Source: Ignavibacteriales bacterium (GTDB lineage: Bacteria > Bacteroidota > Ignavibacteria > Ignavibacteriales > Melioribacteraceae). Taken from it: DNA of 64,000 nt. How positions within the stretch are numbered: the stretch's first letter is position 1; every line of letters starts with the position of its first letter. The stretch covers positions 558,001-622,000 of the forward strand of contig JACKAB010000005.1 in the NCBI GenBank assembly GCA_020635285.1, written 5' to 3'. The translations under genes and the position numbers were made by a program. Shown here piece by piece: positions 56,830-64,000 of the stretch. The notes under the pieces are model-generated. The model was not told the origin of the DNA, searched no databases, and saw only the letters and a program-made list of their open reading frames with translations.

Positions 56830-58125
56830 ATGGGAATGACAATAACAGAAAAAATTCTTGCTAAATCCTCAGGAAATAAAATCGTAACTCCTGGAGAAAG
56901 TGTTTGGCTGAATGTGGATACACTGATGACACATGACGTTTGCGGTCCGCCGACAATTGGAATTTGGAAACATGAATTTGGTGAAAAAGCAAAAATTTGG
57001 GATAAAGATAAACTTGTAATCTTTCCTGATCATTATATTTTTACAGCAAACAAACATGCAAACAGAAATGTTGAAATTCTTCGTCAGTTTGCAAAAGATT
57101 ACCAAATAGATAACTATTATGATGTTGGTACAGAAAGGTATAAAGGCGTTTGTCACGTTGCTTTAGCCGAAGAAGGTTATAATGTTCCAGGAACAGTTTT
57201 AATTGGAACAGATTCACATACTTGTACTTCAGGTGCATTTGGAATGTTCTCAACCGGAGTTGGAAATACAGATGCCGCTTTTATTTTAGGAACTGGAAAA
57301 ATTTGGGAAAAAATTCCAGAGACAATTAAGTTTACTTTTAACGGACAACTGCCAGAATATCTAACGGCTAAAGACATGATTCTCGCCATTCTTGGTGATA
57401 TTACTACAGATGGTGGAACTTACAGAGCATTAGAATTTGATGGTGAAGGTGTTTTTTCTTTAGGCATGAATGAAAGAATGACATTGACAAATATGGCAAT
57501 CGAAGGCGGTGCAATGAATGGAATTATTGCAGCCGACCATGTAACAGAAGAATATGTAAAATCGAAAGGTGTTTACGAATATGAAATTTTTAATAGTGAT
57601 AGTGACGCTAAATATCACAGCAAATATTCATATAATCTAAATTCAATGGAACCTTTAGTTGCCAAGCCGCACAGCCCAGACAATAAAGATACAGTAAGAA
57701 ATGTGGAAGGAACTAAATTAACTAAAGCATATATTGGTTCTTGTACTGGCGGAAAGATTTCAGATTTTAAATTTGCGTCAAAAATACTTTTTGGAAATAA
57801 AGTAAAAGTTCCTACATTCGTGGTTCCAGCATCAACACAAACGGCTAAAGACTTGGAAGTCGAAACGTACAACGGAGTTAGCTTAAAAGAAATTTTTGAA
57901 AAAGCCGGATGTGTAATTGCTCAAAGTTCTTGTGCTGCTTGTCTTGGGGGACCAGATGACACAATTGGAAGAAGTGTTGATATGGATGTTGTTATTTCAA
58001 CAACAAATAGAAATTTCCCGGGTAGAATGGGTAGTAAAAAGTCAGAGGTTTATTTAGCTTCGCCACTTACTGTTGCAGCTTCAGCCGTAACAGGAGTAAT
58101 AACTGATCCAAGAGACTTTTTATAA
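56830..58125 (+). CDS. leuC: 3-Isopropylmalate dehydratase, large subunit
   Basis: 431 residues, the shorter homoaconitase-like LeuC type. 'VLIGTDSHTCTSGAFGMFST' and 'AYIGSCTGGKISDFKFASKI' plus 'SSCAACLGGPDDTIGRSVDM' supply the three iron-sulphur cysteines; 'SGTGNRNFPGRMGS'-like 'TTNRNFPGRMGSKKSEVYLA' closes the protein. Works with LeuD; 89 bp separate the two genes and contain a hairpin. Confidence 0.92.
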   Translation: MGMTITEKILAKSSGNKIVTPGESVWLNVDTLMTHDVCGPPTIGIWKHEFGEKAKIWDKDKLVIFPDHYIFTANKHANRNVEILRQFAKDYQIDNYYDVGTERYKGVCHVALAEEGYNVPGTVLIGTDSHTCTSGAFGMFSTGVGNTDAAFILGTGKIWEKIPETIKFTFNGQLPEYLTAKDMILAILGDITTDGGTYRALEFDGEGVFSLGMNERMTLTNMAIEGGAMNGIIAADHVTEEYVKSKGVYEYEIFNSDSDAKYHSKYSYNLNSMEPLVAKPHSPDNKDTVRNVEGTKLTKAYIGSCTGGKISDFKFASKILFGNKVKVPTFVVPASTQTAKDLEVETYNGVSLKEIFEKAGCVIAQSSCAACLGGPDDTIGRSVDMDVVISTTNRNFPGRMGSKKSEVYLASPLTVAASAVTGVITDPRDFL

Positions 58126-58149
58126 AAAGTAATTGAACAAAAATTCGTC

Positions 58150-58181
58150 ATTCCGGTTTTTGTTTTTTGAAATACCGGAAT
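58150..58181. terminator. Hairpin between leuC and leuD
   Basis: ATTCCGGT (58150-58157) pairs with ACCGGAAT (58174-58181) around a T-rich loop. It lies within the operon, so it is more likely a partial terminator, RNA processing site or dispersed repeat than the operon end. No T-run follows the right arm. Confidence 0.4.
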
Positions 58182-58214
58182 CTAAGTCGTAAAAATTTAT
58201 AAAGTTGGAGTAAA

Positions 58215-58772
58215 ATGGAAAAGATAATAAAAGGGAAAGCATTTGTTTTGGGAGATAATATCGATACCGATCAAATTATTCCTGCAGAACATTTGGTTTA
58301 TAGTTTAACAGATGAAGAAGAAGCAAAAAAATACGGCCACTTTGCGCTTTCAGGTGTTCCAATTAGTAAAGCAGGTTTGCCAAAAGGTGGAACACCTTTT
58401 ATTGAGGGTGATAATTTCTTATCAGAATTTAACATTGTTATTGGTGGTTCAAATTTTGGTTGCGGTTCTTCAAGGGAGCATGCTCCTTTTGCTTTGGAAA
58501 AAGCTGGTGTAAAAGCAATTGTGGCCCAATCATATGCAAGAATTTTTTATCGTAATTCTGTTGATGGTGGTTTTCTTGTTCCAACTGAATCAGAAGTAGA
58601 ATTAAATAAAGAAATATCAACAGGAGATGAAATTGAAATTGATCTTGAAAATTACAAATTAACAAATAAAACAACCAATTCTTCCTATTCACTTAAACAA
58701 TTGGGAAGTGTTTTACCAATTGTTGAGGCAGGCGGAATATTTGAATATGCCCGTAAAAACAACATGATCTAA
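58215..58772 (+). CDS. leuD: 3-Isopropylmalate dehydratase, small subunit
   Basis: 185 residues. 'FVLGDNIDTDQIIPAEHLVY' start, 'VIGGSNFGCGSSREHAPFAL' is the swivel-domain substrate loop and 'IVAQSYARIFYRNSVDGGFL' follows. Partner of LeuC. GGAG site 6 bp before the ATG. Confidence 0.93.
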   Translation: MEKIIKGKAFVLGDNIDTDQIIPAEHLVYSLTDEEEAKKYGHFALSGVPISKAGLPKGGTPFIEGDNFLSEFNIVIGGSNFGCGSSREHAPFALEKAGVKAIVAQSYARIFYRNSVDGGFLVPTESEVELNKEISTGDEIEIDLENYKLTNKTTNSSYSLKQLGSVLPIVEAGGIFEYARKNNMI

Positions 58773-58790
58773 CATAATTAAAGAACTAAA

Positions 58791-60383
58791 ATGAAAATTG
58801 AATTATTTGACACAACTCTAAGAGATGGAACTCAAGGTGAAGGAATCAATCTTTCTCTCCAAGATAAATTATTAATTACTCAACGACTTGATAGTTTTGG
58901 AATTGATATAATAGAAGGCGGTTGGCCAGGAAGTAATCCCAAAGATGAAGAATATTTTAGAGCAGTTAGAAAATTAAAGCTTTCTCATTCTAAAATTTGC
59001 GCTTTTGGATCTACTGCACGATATCCAGATAAAATAAGTCAAGACAATAACTTACAGCAATTACTTAAAGCATAAACTCCGGTAATTTCTATCTTTGGCA
59101 AAACATGGAGATTCCATTCGCAAAAAAGTTTGGGCTTAACAGATGAACAAAATGAGGAATTAATTTTCAAATCTGTTGAGTTTTTAGTTAAAGAAGGTAG
59201 AAGAGTTGTTTACGATGCTGAACATTTTTTTGATGGTTATAAAGATTCGCCTGAATTTGCATTGAAAATGTTAAAAGCTGCGGAGCACGCTGGTGCATCA
59301 GTTTTAGTTTTATGCGATACAAATGGAGGAACTCTTCCAGATGAAACTTTTGAAATAGTAAGTGAGATAATAAATAAATTCAATTTACCAATTGGAATTC
59401 ATGCGCATAATGATGGAGATGTTGGAGTTGCAAATACTTTAATGGCGGTAAAAGCAGGAGCTGTTCATGTTCAAGGTACAATAAATGGTGTTGGAGAAAG
59501 ATGTGGGAATGCAAATTTAGTAAGTATTATTCCAAATCTAAAATTCAAAATGGGTTATGATTTTAATGAAAAAATTGATATTTCCAAAACAACTACAATT
59601 TCTCATTTCATTTCTGAAATAATGAATATTGAGCCAAACAGCAGAGCGCCATTTGTTGGAGTTTCGGCTTTCGCGCACAAAGGCGGAATCCATGTCAGCT
59701 CAGTTTTGAAGGACAGCAGAATGTATGAACATTTGGAACCGACTTCCGTTGGAAATTTACAAAGAGTTGTGGTTTCAGATTTATCCGGGCAAAGTAATAT
59801 TAGGTACAAAGCAAAAGAATTTGGAATTGAGCTCCCAGAAGGGAAAGAATTCAGCAAAAATTTTGTAAACTATCTTAAATCAATGGAATTTGACGGCTAC
59901 CAATTTGACGGAGCTGAAGGGACTTTTGAACTATTACTTAGAAGTGAACTCAAAGAGTATACTCCTTTTTTTAATGTTAAATATGCAAAAATAAATGTGC
60001 TTCAAGATGAAAATAATGTTCACTACTCCGAAGCAGTTTTGAAAGTAGAAGTAAATGGAGTAATTGAGCATACTGCCGCAGATGGAAACGGGCCGGTAAA
60101 TGCATTAGATAGTGCGCTTAGAAAAGCTTTACTAAGATTTTTCCCTGCGATAGCTCAAATAAAATTGATTGATTATAAAGTAAGAGTTTTGGGTGAGAAA
60201 AACGGCACCCAAGCGAAAGTGCGAGTATTGATTGAATCGAGCGACGGTGAGAATAATTGGTCAACGGTCGGTCTTTCACCAAATATTATTGAAGCAAGTT
60301 TAATGGCTTTAACCGATGCCATGAATTATAAACTGTTCAAAGTGAGTAAAGAAAAAGAAATAAATCAAGTTTTAGAGACTTAA
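58791..60383 (+). CDS. cimA: Citramalate synthase, with one in-frame stop
   Basis: 530-codon frame of the DRE-TIM metallolyase type with CimA length and order: 'ELFDTTLRDGTQGEGINLS', 'IIEGGWPGSNPKDEEYF', 'IGIHAHNDGDVGVANTLMAV', 'VSAFAHKGGIHVSSVLKDSR' and a C-terminal regulatory domain. The frame is continuous except for TAA at 59073-59075, where relatives have Glu ('KA-E-TPV' before 'IFGKTW'). A single G to T change explains it. CimA makes citramalate from pyruvate and acetyl-CoA as the threonine-independent entry to isoleucine. Last gene of the operon, followed by a terminator. Confidence 0.88.
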
Positions 60384-60414
60384 AAACTACTAATACAAAT
60401 AATATATATTACAG

Positions 60415-60446
60415 AAGCCCAATTTCAAAAGAGTTGGGCTTTTTTG
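60415..60446 (+). terminator. Rho-independent terminator of the BCAA operon
   Basis: AAGCCCAA (60415-60422) and TTGGGCTT (60434-60441) form a stem followed by a run of T, 32 bp after the cimA stop. Confidence 0.85.
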
Positions 60447-60726
60447 TTTTATAACTAGCCAATAAAAAATCATATTTGATTCGTTACGAAGATTTATTGA
60501 ATTATGGAAAAATCATATAAAAATTAAAGTAACTTTTACCTCTATTGTACTCAGATAGTGAGGTTTTAATTCAAATATCAAATGGTATAAATATTGTTCA
60601 CAATAATATTGGGCACAAATTAAATACAACTAAAATTCTTTCAATTTGTTGTTCTAACTCACAATTAATTTGCGGAAAAAGTTTATTTTTCTAACAGAAA
60701 ATTAAAATTCTTTTAATGAGACTATT
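60447..60726. other. Intergenic region before the WG-repeat gene
   Basis: AT-rich, no gene seen. It should contain the promoter of the 60727 gene. Confidence 0.4.
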
Positions 60727-61263
60727 ATGTTTGAACCAAATTATGACAGCAGAAACAAATATCAGTACATCGGTTTTTTGCCAAATTCTGTAAGAATTAA
60801 AGAACACGGTTTATGGGGAATGAACGATTTAGATGGGAACGAAATTCTTACTTCACAATTTATGGAAGTATTTACGCTATCTGCCGGGAATAGATTAATT
60901 GCTGCAAGAGAGGGTTCTTTTTGGCAAATATTTAATCTAAAAGGTGATCCAATAAACAATGAAAAATATGATTCCTTATATCCTTTTTATGGCATGTTCG
61001 GAATGACAAAAATTCAGAAGAATGGAAAATACGGCTTACTAAATAAGATGGGAAAAGTAATTATACCAACTGCTTATAGAAAGATTGAAAAGTTTGGAAA
61101 GGGAATTGTTCTTCATAATTTTGATTTATCAACAGAATTTATTACAAGAAAAGAATTATTACAGTTGCCTGAAATTAGACATGATCTTAAGAATGAACAA
61201 ATAAAATCTCCGATAAAAAATATATTAAAAACTAAAATTACTAATAAACACAAATTTTATTAA
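60727..61263 (+). CDS. WG-repeat protein
   Basis: Intact, 178 residues, no signal peptide. Four repeats of the WG type can be seen: 'EHGLWGMNDLDGNEILTSQF', 'REGSFWQIFNLKGDPINNEK', 'KNGKYGLLNKMGKVIIPTAY' and a degenerate first one. The last ~50 residues are charged. Function of these proteins is unknown. Confidence 0.75.
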   Translation: MFEPNYDSRNKYQYIGFLPNSVRIKEHGLWGMNDLDGNEILTSQFMEVFTLSAGNRLIAAREGSFWQIFNLKGDPINNEKYDSLYPFYGMFGMTKIQKNGKYGLLNKMGKVIIPTAYRKIEKFGKGIVLHNFDLSTEFITRKELLQLPEIRHDLKNEQIKSPIKNILKTKITNKHKFY

Positions 61264-61288
61264 AATTTTCCTCACTTAAACACCCTCT

Positions 61289-61320
61289 ATTTTGAAAATA
61301 TTTTTGAATATTTTCAAAAT
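61289..61320. promoter_or_regulatory. Perfect 13-bp inverted repeat upstream of the Crp/Fnr gene
   Basis: ATTTTGAAAATAT and ATATTTTCAAAAT flank a 6-base loop. It starts 26 bp after the WG gene stop and ends 75 bp before the regulator start. It can be a terminator-like hairpin or a regulator site. Confidence 0.4.
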
Positions 61321-61395
61321 AAATCAATATATTGAAAGTATGAAATTGAATTTTTTCAGTAGTTGCAATATAGTTGATTTATCCAGGAGGGTTAA

Positions 61396-62079
61396 ATGAA
61401 ATCAGCATCCGACTTTTTATACTACGTGCCAATATTTTCGGATTTACCAGACGAAACGATTGAACAAATTTCTCAAGTTGGAATTAGAAAATCCTTTAAA
61501 AAAGATACAATTATTTTAATGGAAGAGGATGAGAGTGGTGCTCTTTTTATTATTGTAACCGGAAAAGTAAAAGTCACCAGAACCAGTAATGATGGGCGTG
61601 AAGTTATACTTAATATTCTTTCTGAAGCTGATATTTTTGGAGAGATGGCTTTATTAGATGGATTAACAAGATCAGCTACAGTTACCGCTATTGAAGATTC
61701 TGAACTATTTATAATTCAAAGAAATCAATTCTTAGAATTCTTAAAAGAACATCCAGAAATTTCTATTGCACTTATGCAAGAACTTTCTAAAAGATTGAGA
61801 ACAGCTGATATGCAAATTAAGTCACTCTCACTTAAAGATGCAGAAGGGAAGGTTGCTACAGTAATTGTACAACTTGCTACAGACCAAGGTAGAATTAGAC
61901 AAGGCGCAGTTGAAATTGAAAAACTTCCACTTCAGCAAGACTTAGCAAATATGGCTGGAACATCTAGAGAAACCATTTCTAGAACTCTGCACACATTTGC
62001 AAAAAAGGGTTTAATTGAGCTGGAAGGTTCAAAGTTAAGAATATTTCAATTTGATAAATTTAAGGCAACCTATTTATAA
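61396..62079 (+). CDS. Crp/Fnr-family transcription regulator
   Basis: Intact, 227 residues, strong AGGAGGG site before the ATG. Cyclic-nucleotide-binding fold at ~10-125 ('GALFIIVTGKVKVTRTSNDG', 'ADIFGEMALLDGLTRSATVT') and a C-terminal winged helix with recognition helix 'QQDLANMAGTSRETISRTLH'. The FGEMALLDGLTRSATV segment resembles the cAMP-pocket of CRP; no Fnr-type cysteine cluster is seen at the N-terminus. Ligand unknown. Confidence 0.88.
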   Translation: MKSASDFLYYVPIFSDLPDETIEQISQVGIRKSFKKDTIILMEEDESGALFIIVTGKVKVTRTSNDGREVILNILSEADIFGEMALLDGLTRSATVTAIEDSELFIIQRNQFLEFLKEHPEISIALMQELSKRLRTADMQIKSLSLKDAEGKVATVIVQLATDQGRIRQGAVEIEKLPLQQDLANMAGTSRETISRTLHTFAKKGLIELEGSKLRIFQFDKFKATYL

Positions 62080-62118
62080 ATTATCGTTTTTTTGTAAATA
62101 AACATATCCGAAATTTTA

Positions 62119-62148
62119 AAAACACAGATGACAAGTCCGTGTTTTTTT
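62119..62148 (+). terminator. Rho-independent terminator after the Crp/Fnr gene
   Basis: AACACAGA and TCCGTGTT pair with one mismatch around a short loop and are followed by eight T. Confidence 0.6.
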
Positions 62149-62237
62149 TGTATCCAAGTGGTTCTAAATAGTAATTAATAATTATTAGTATGAGAAAAGA
62201 TCATTATTAAACAAGTATTTGAAGGACTTCAGAAAAT

Positions 62238-62267
62238 AAAAAACCCAACTTATAGTTGGGTTTTTTG
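62238..62267 (-). terminator. Terminator of groEL (bidirectional shape)
   Basis: AACCCAAC and GTTGGGTT form a perfect stem with A-run before and T-run after, so it can work on both strands. It lies 23 bp past the groEL stop. Confidence 0.85.
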
Positions 62268-62290
62268 TAAAACTACTGAACAGAATTTGA

Positions 62291-63937
62291 TTAATACATT
62301 CCGCCCATGCCACCCATATCACCCATACCTCCTTGAGGCATCATAGGGGCTTTTTCATCTTCTTTCTTTTCAAAAATTACAGCTTCTGTTGTAATCAGTA
62401 ATGATGAAACTGAAGCAGCATTTTCTAAAGCAGTTCTTGTAACTTTAGTTGGATCAATAATTCCAGCCTTAATCATTTTTACATATTCATCAGTAGCAGC
62501 ATTAAAACCAAAATCGCCTTTACCTTCTTTAACTTTATTTAATACAACAGCACCTTCAAGACCAGCATTATTAACTATTTGTTTTAATGGTTCTTCTAAA
62601 GCTTTCTTGATAATTTTAACACCAGTAGTTTGATCAAGATTTTCTCCTTGAAGATCTTCAAGAACTGAAGCAGCTCTAACAAGAGCAACGCCACCGCCTG
62701 CAACAATACCTTCTTCAACTGCTGCTCTAGTTGCATGTAAAGCATCTTCAACTCTTGCTTTCTTTTCTTTCATTTCAATTTCTGTAGAAGCTCCAATTTT
62801 TAATACTGCAACTCCACCAGAAAGTTTGGCTAATCTTTCTTGTAATTTTTCTCTATCATAATCTGAAGTTGTGTTTTCTATTTGTGCTTTAATTTCATTT
62901 ACACGTTTTTTGATATCATTACCTTTTCCAGCACCTTCTACTATGATAGTGTTGTCTTTATCGATAACAACTTTTTTAGCTGTTCCTAAAAATTCAACAG
63001 TTGCATTTTCTAATTTGTAACCAGCTTCTTCAGATATTACTGTACCACCGGTTAAAACTGCGATATCTTCCAACATAGCTTTTCTTCTATCGCCAAAACC
63101 CGGAGCTTTAACTGCAGCAACTCTTAAAGTACCGCGTAATTTGTTAACTACTAAAGTAGCAAGAGCTTCGCCTTCTAAATCTTCTGATATGATTAAAAGA
63201 GGTTTGCCAGCTTGAGCAACTTTTTCTAAGATTGGCAAAAGGTCTTTCATTGTTGAGATTTTTTTATCATGAATTAAAATTTGCGGATCTTCTAAAACAG
63301 CTTCCATTGATTCTGAATCAGTAATAAAGTAGGGTGATAAATAACCACGGTCAAATTGCATACCTTCAACAATTTCTAATCCGGTTTCTGTTCCCTTAGC
63401 TTCTTCAACAGTAATAACGCCATCTTTACCAACTTTTTCCATTGCATCTGCAATAAGTTCGCCGATTGCTTTGTCATTATTTGCTGAGATAGAACCAACT
63501 TGTGCAATTTCATCTCTACCACCAACTTCTTTAGAAATTGATTTAAGGTATTCAACAACTTTAGTTACTGCCAAATCAATTCCGCGTTTTAAATCCATTG
63601 GATTTGCACCAGCTGTAACGTTCTTTAACCCTTCTCTATAAATTGCTTGAGCTAAAACTGTTGCAGTTGTTGTTCCATCACCGGCAACATCACTGGTTTT
63701 AGAAGCAACTTCTTTAACCATTTGAGCGCCCATATTTTCTGTTGCATCTTCTAACTCAATTTCTTTTGCAACTGTAACACCATCTTTAGTTATTGTTGGT
63801 GCACCAAATTTTTTATCAATTACTACGTTTCTGCCTTTAGGTCCTAATGTTACTTTTACAGCGTTTGCAAGCTTATCTACGCCAATTTTTAGTCCTGCTC
63901 TGGCATCTGTGCCAAATTCAACTATTTTTGCTGCCAT
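62291..63937 (-). CDS. groL: Chaperonin GroEL
   Basis: Intact, 548 residues. 'VTLGPKGRNVVIDKKFGAPT', 'VAGDGTTTATVLAQAIYREG' with the ATPase Asp, 'VKAPGFGDRRKAMLEDIAVL' and the GGM-rich tail 'GGMGDMGGMGGMY' are standard. Ribosome site GAGGG before the start. The 63 bp left upstream contain no groES and no full CIRCE repeat. Confidence 0.96.
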   Translation of the reverse strand: MAAKIVEFGTDARAGLKIGVDKLANAVKVTLGPKGRNVVIDKKFGAPTITKDGVTVAKEIELEDATENMGAQMVKEVASKTSDVAGDGTTTATVLAQAIYREGLKNVTAGANPMDLKRGIDLAVTKVVEYLKSISKEVGGRDEIAQVGSISANNDKAIGELIADAMEKVGKDGVITVEEAKGTETGLEIVEGMQFDRGYLSPYFITDSESMEAVLEDPQILIHDKKISTMKDLLPILEKVAQAGKPLLIISEDLEGEALATLVVNKLRGTLRVAAVKAPGFGDRRKAMLEDIAVLTGGTVISEEAGYKLENATVEFLGTAKKVVIDKDNTIIVEGAGKGNDIKKRVNEIKAQIENTTSDYDREKLQERLAKLSGGVAVLKIGASTEIEMKEKKARVEDALHATRAAVEEGIVAGGGVALVRAASVLEDLQGENLDQTTGVKIIKKALEEPLKQIVNNAGLEGAVVLNKVKEGKGDFGFNAATDEYVKMIKAGIIDPTKVTRTALENAASVSSLLITTEAVIFEKKEDEKAPMMPQGGMGDMGGMGGMY

Positions 63938-64000
63938 TTTTCCCTCGATATTTTTTTGATATTTATTTAATTAAAATTTATGCTAAAACTCCAAAAATGT

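Noticed and set aside
63938..64000. groES or CIRCE element upstream of groEL
   Set aside because: The 63 bases available show neither a gene end nor a TTAGCACTC-type inverted repeat.

Overview
The window is AT-rich DNA that most resembles an Ignavibacteria/Chlorobi-lineage member of the Bacteroidota. The main reason is a secreted carboxypeptidase ending in a type IX secretion sorting domain of the 'YPNPFNPTT...YDILGREV' kind. Further hints are the many small Sec and lipoprotein signals, the GGM-tailed GroEL and the branched-chain amino-acid gene order. I see no tRNA, rRNA or CRISPR array.

Layout. (1) 1-2317: sugar-acid metabolism (end of one Gfo/Idh/MocA oxidoreductase, a YiaK-type dehydrogenase with a frameshift, a second Gfo/Idh/MocA enzyme). 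(2) About 2711-26240: a chromosomal integron. The tyrosine integrase gene intI is broken twice by copies of a ~285-bp GIY-YIG element with terminal inverted repeats. Next comes an IS91-type transposase gene, then about 20 gene cassettes, each ending in a long attC site (mostly 217-230 bp, some 370-430 bp). All attC sites point the same way, and the array lies at the 3' end of intI and in the same direction as it, the 'reversed' integron layout. In 16 of 19 cassettes the first bases are the exact reverse complement of the first box of that cassette's own attC, which fixes the cassette boundaries. Cassette genes are mostly secreted proteins and lipoproteins of unknown function. Others are a zinc carboxypeptidase, a methyltransferase, two toxin-antitoxin pairs and a tandem-duplicated HELGH membrane protein. 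(3) 26652-43883: a pectin / rhamnogalacturonan-I degradation locus: PL26-type exo-lyase, DUF4861, DUF1961 (YesU-like), an unassigned 683-residue probable toroid protein, two GH28, two GH105, a CBM9-like/PKD protein, PL22 oligogalacturonate lyase, a nucleoside-hydrolase-like protein and a VOC protein. (4) 44005-48763: mixed housekeeping genes (TerB-like, DUF819, GmhA, YhhN, POT-type transporter). (5) 48870-60446: a complete branched-chain amino-acid operon (ilvD-ilvB-ilvN-ilvC-leuB-leuA-leuC-leuD-cimA). It is preceded by a sigma70-like promoter, an Ile/Leu/Val-rich leader peptide and a hairpin, which together look like an attenuator. (6) 60727-64000: WG-repeat protein, Crp/Fnr regulator and groEL.

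Reading frames between about 5.9 and 32.5 kb, and the gene at 329-1340, carry many single-base frameshifts, whereas the second half is almost clean. I cannot tell from sequence alone whether this is real decay or uncorrected indel error in a hairpin-rich region. For broken genes I give the full span and describe the protein as if the frames were joined.

The most unusual items are the GIY-YIG element that has landed twice in the integrase gene, the very long attC sites with nested hairpins and extended end complementarity, the secretome-biased cassette set, and the BCAA leader.
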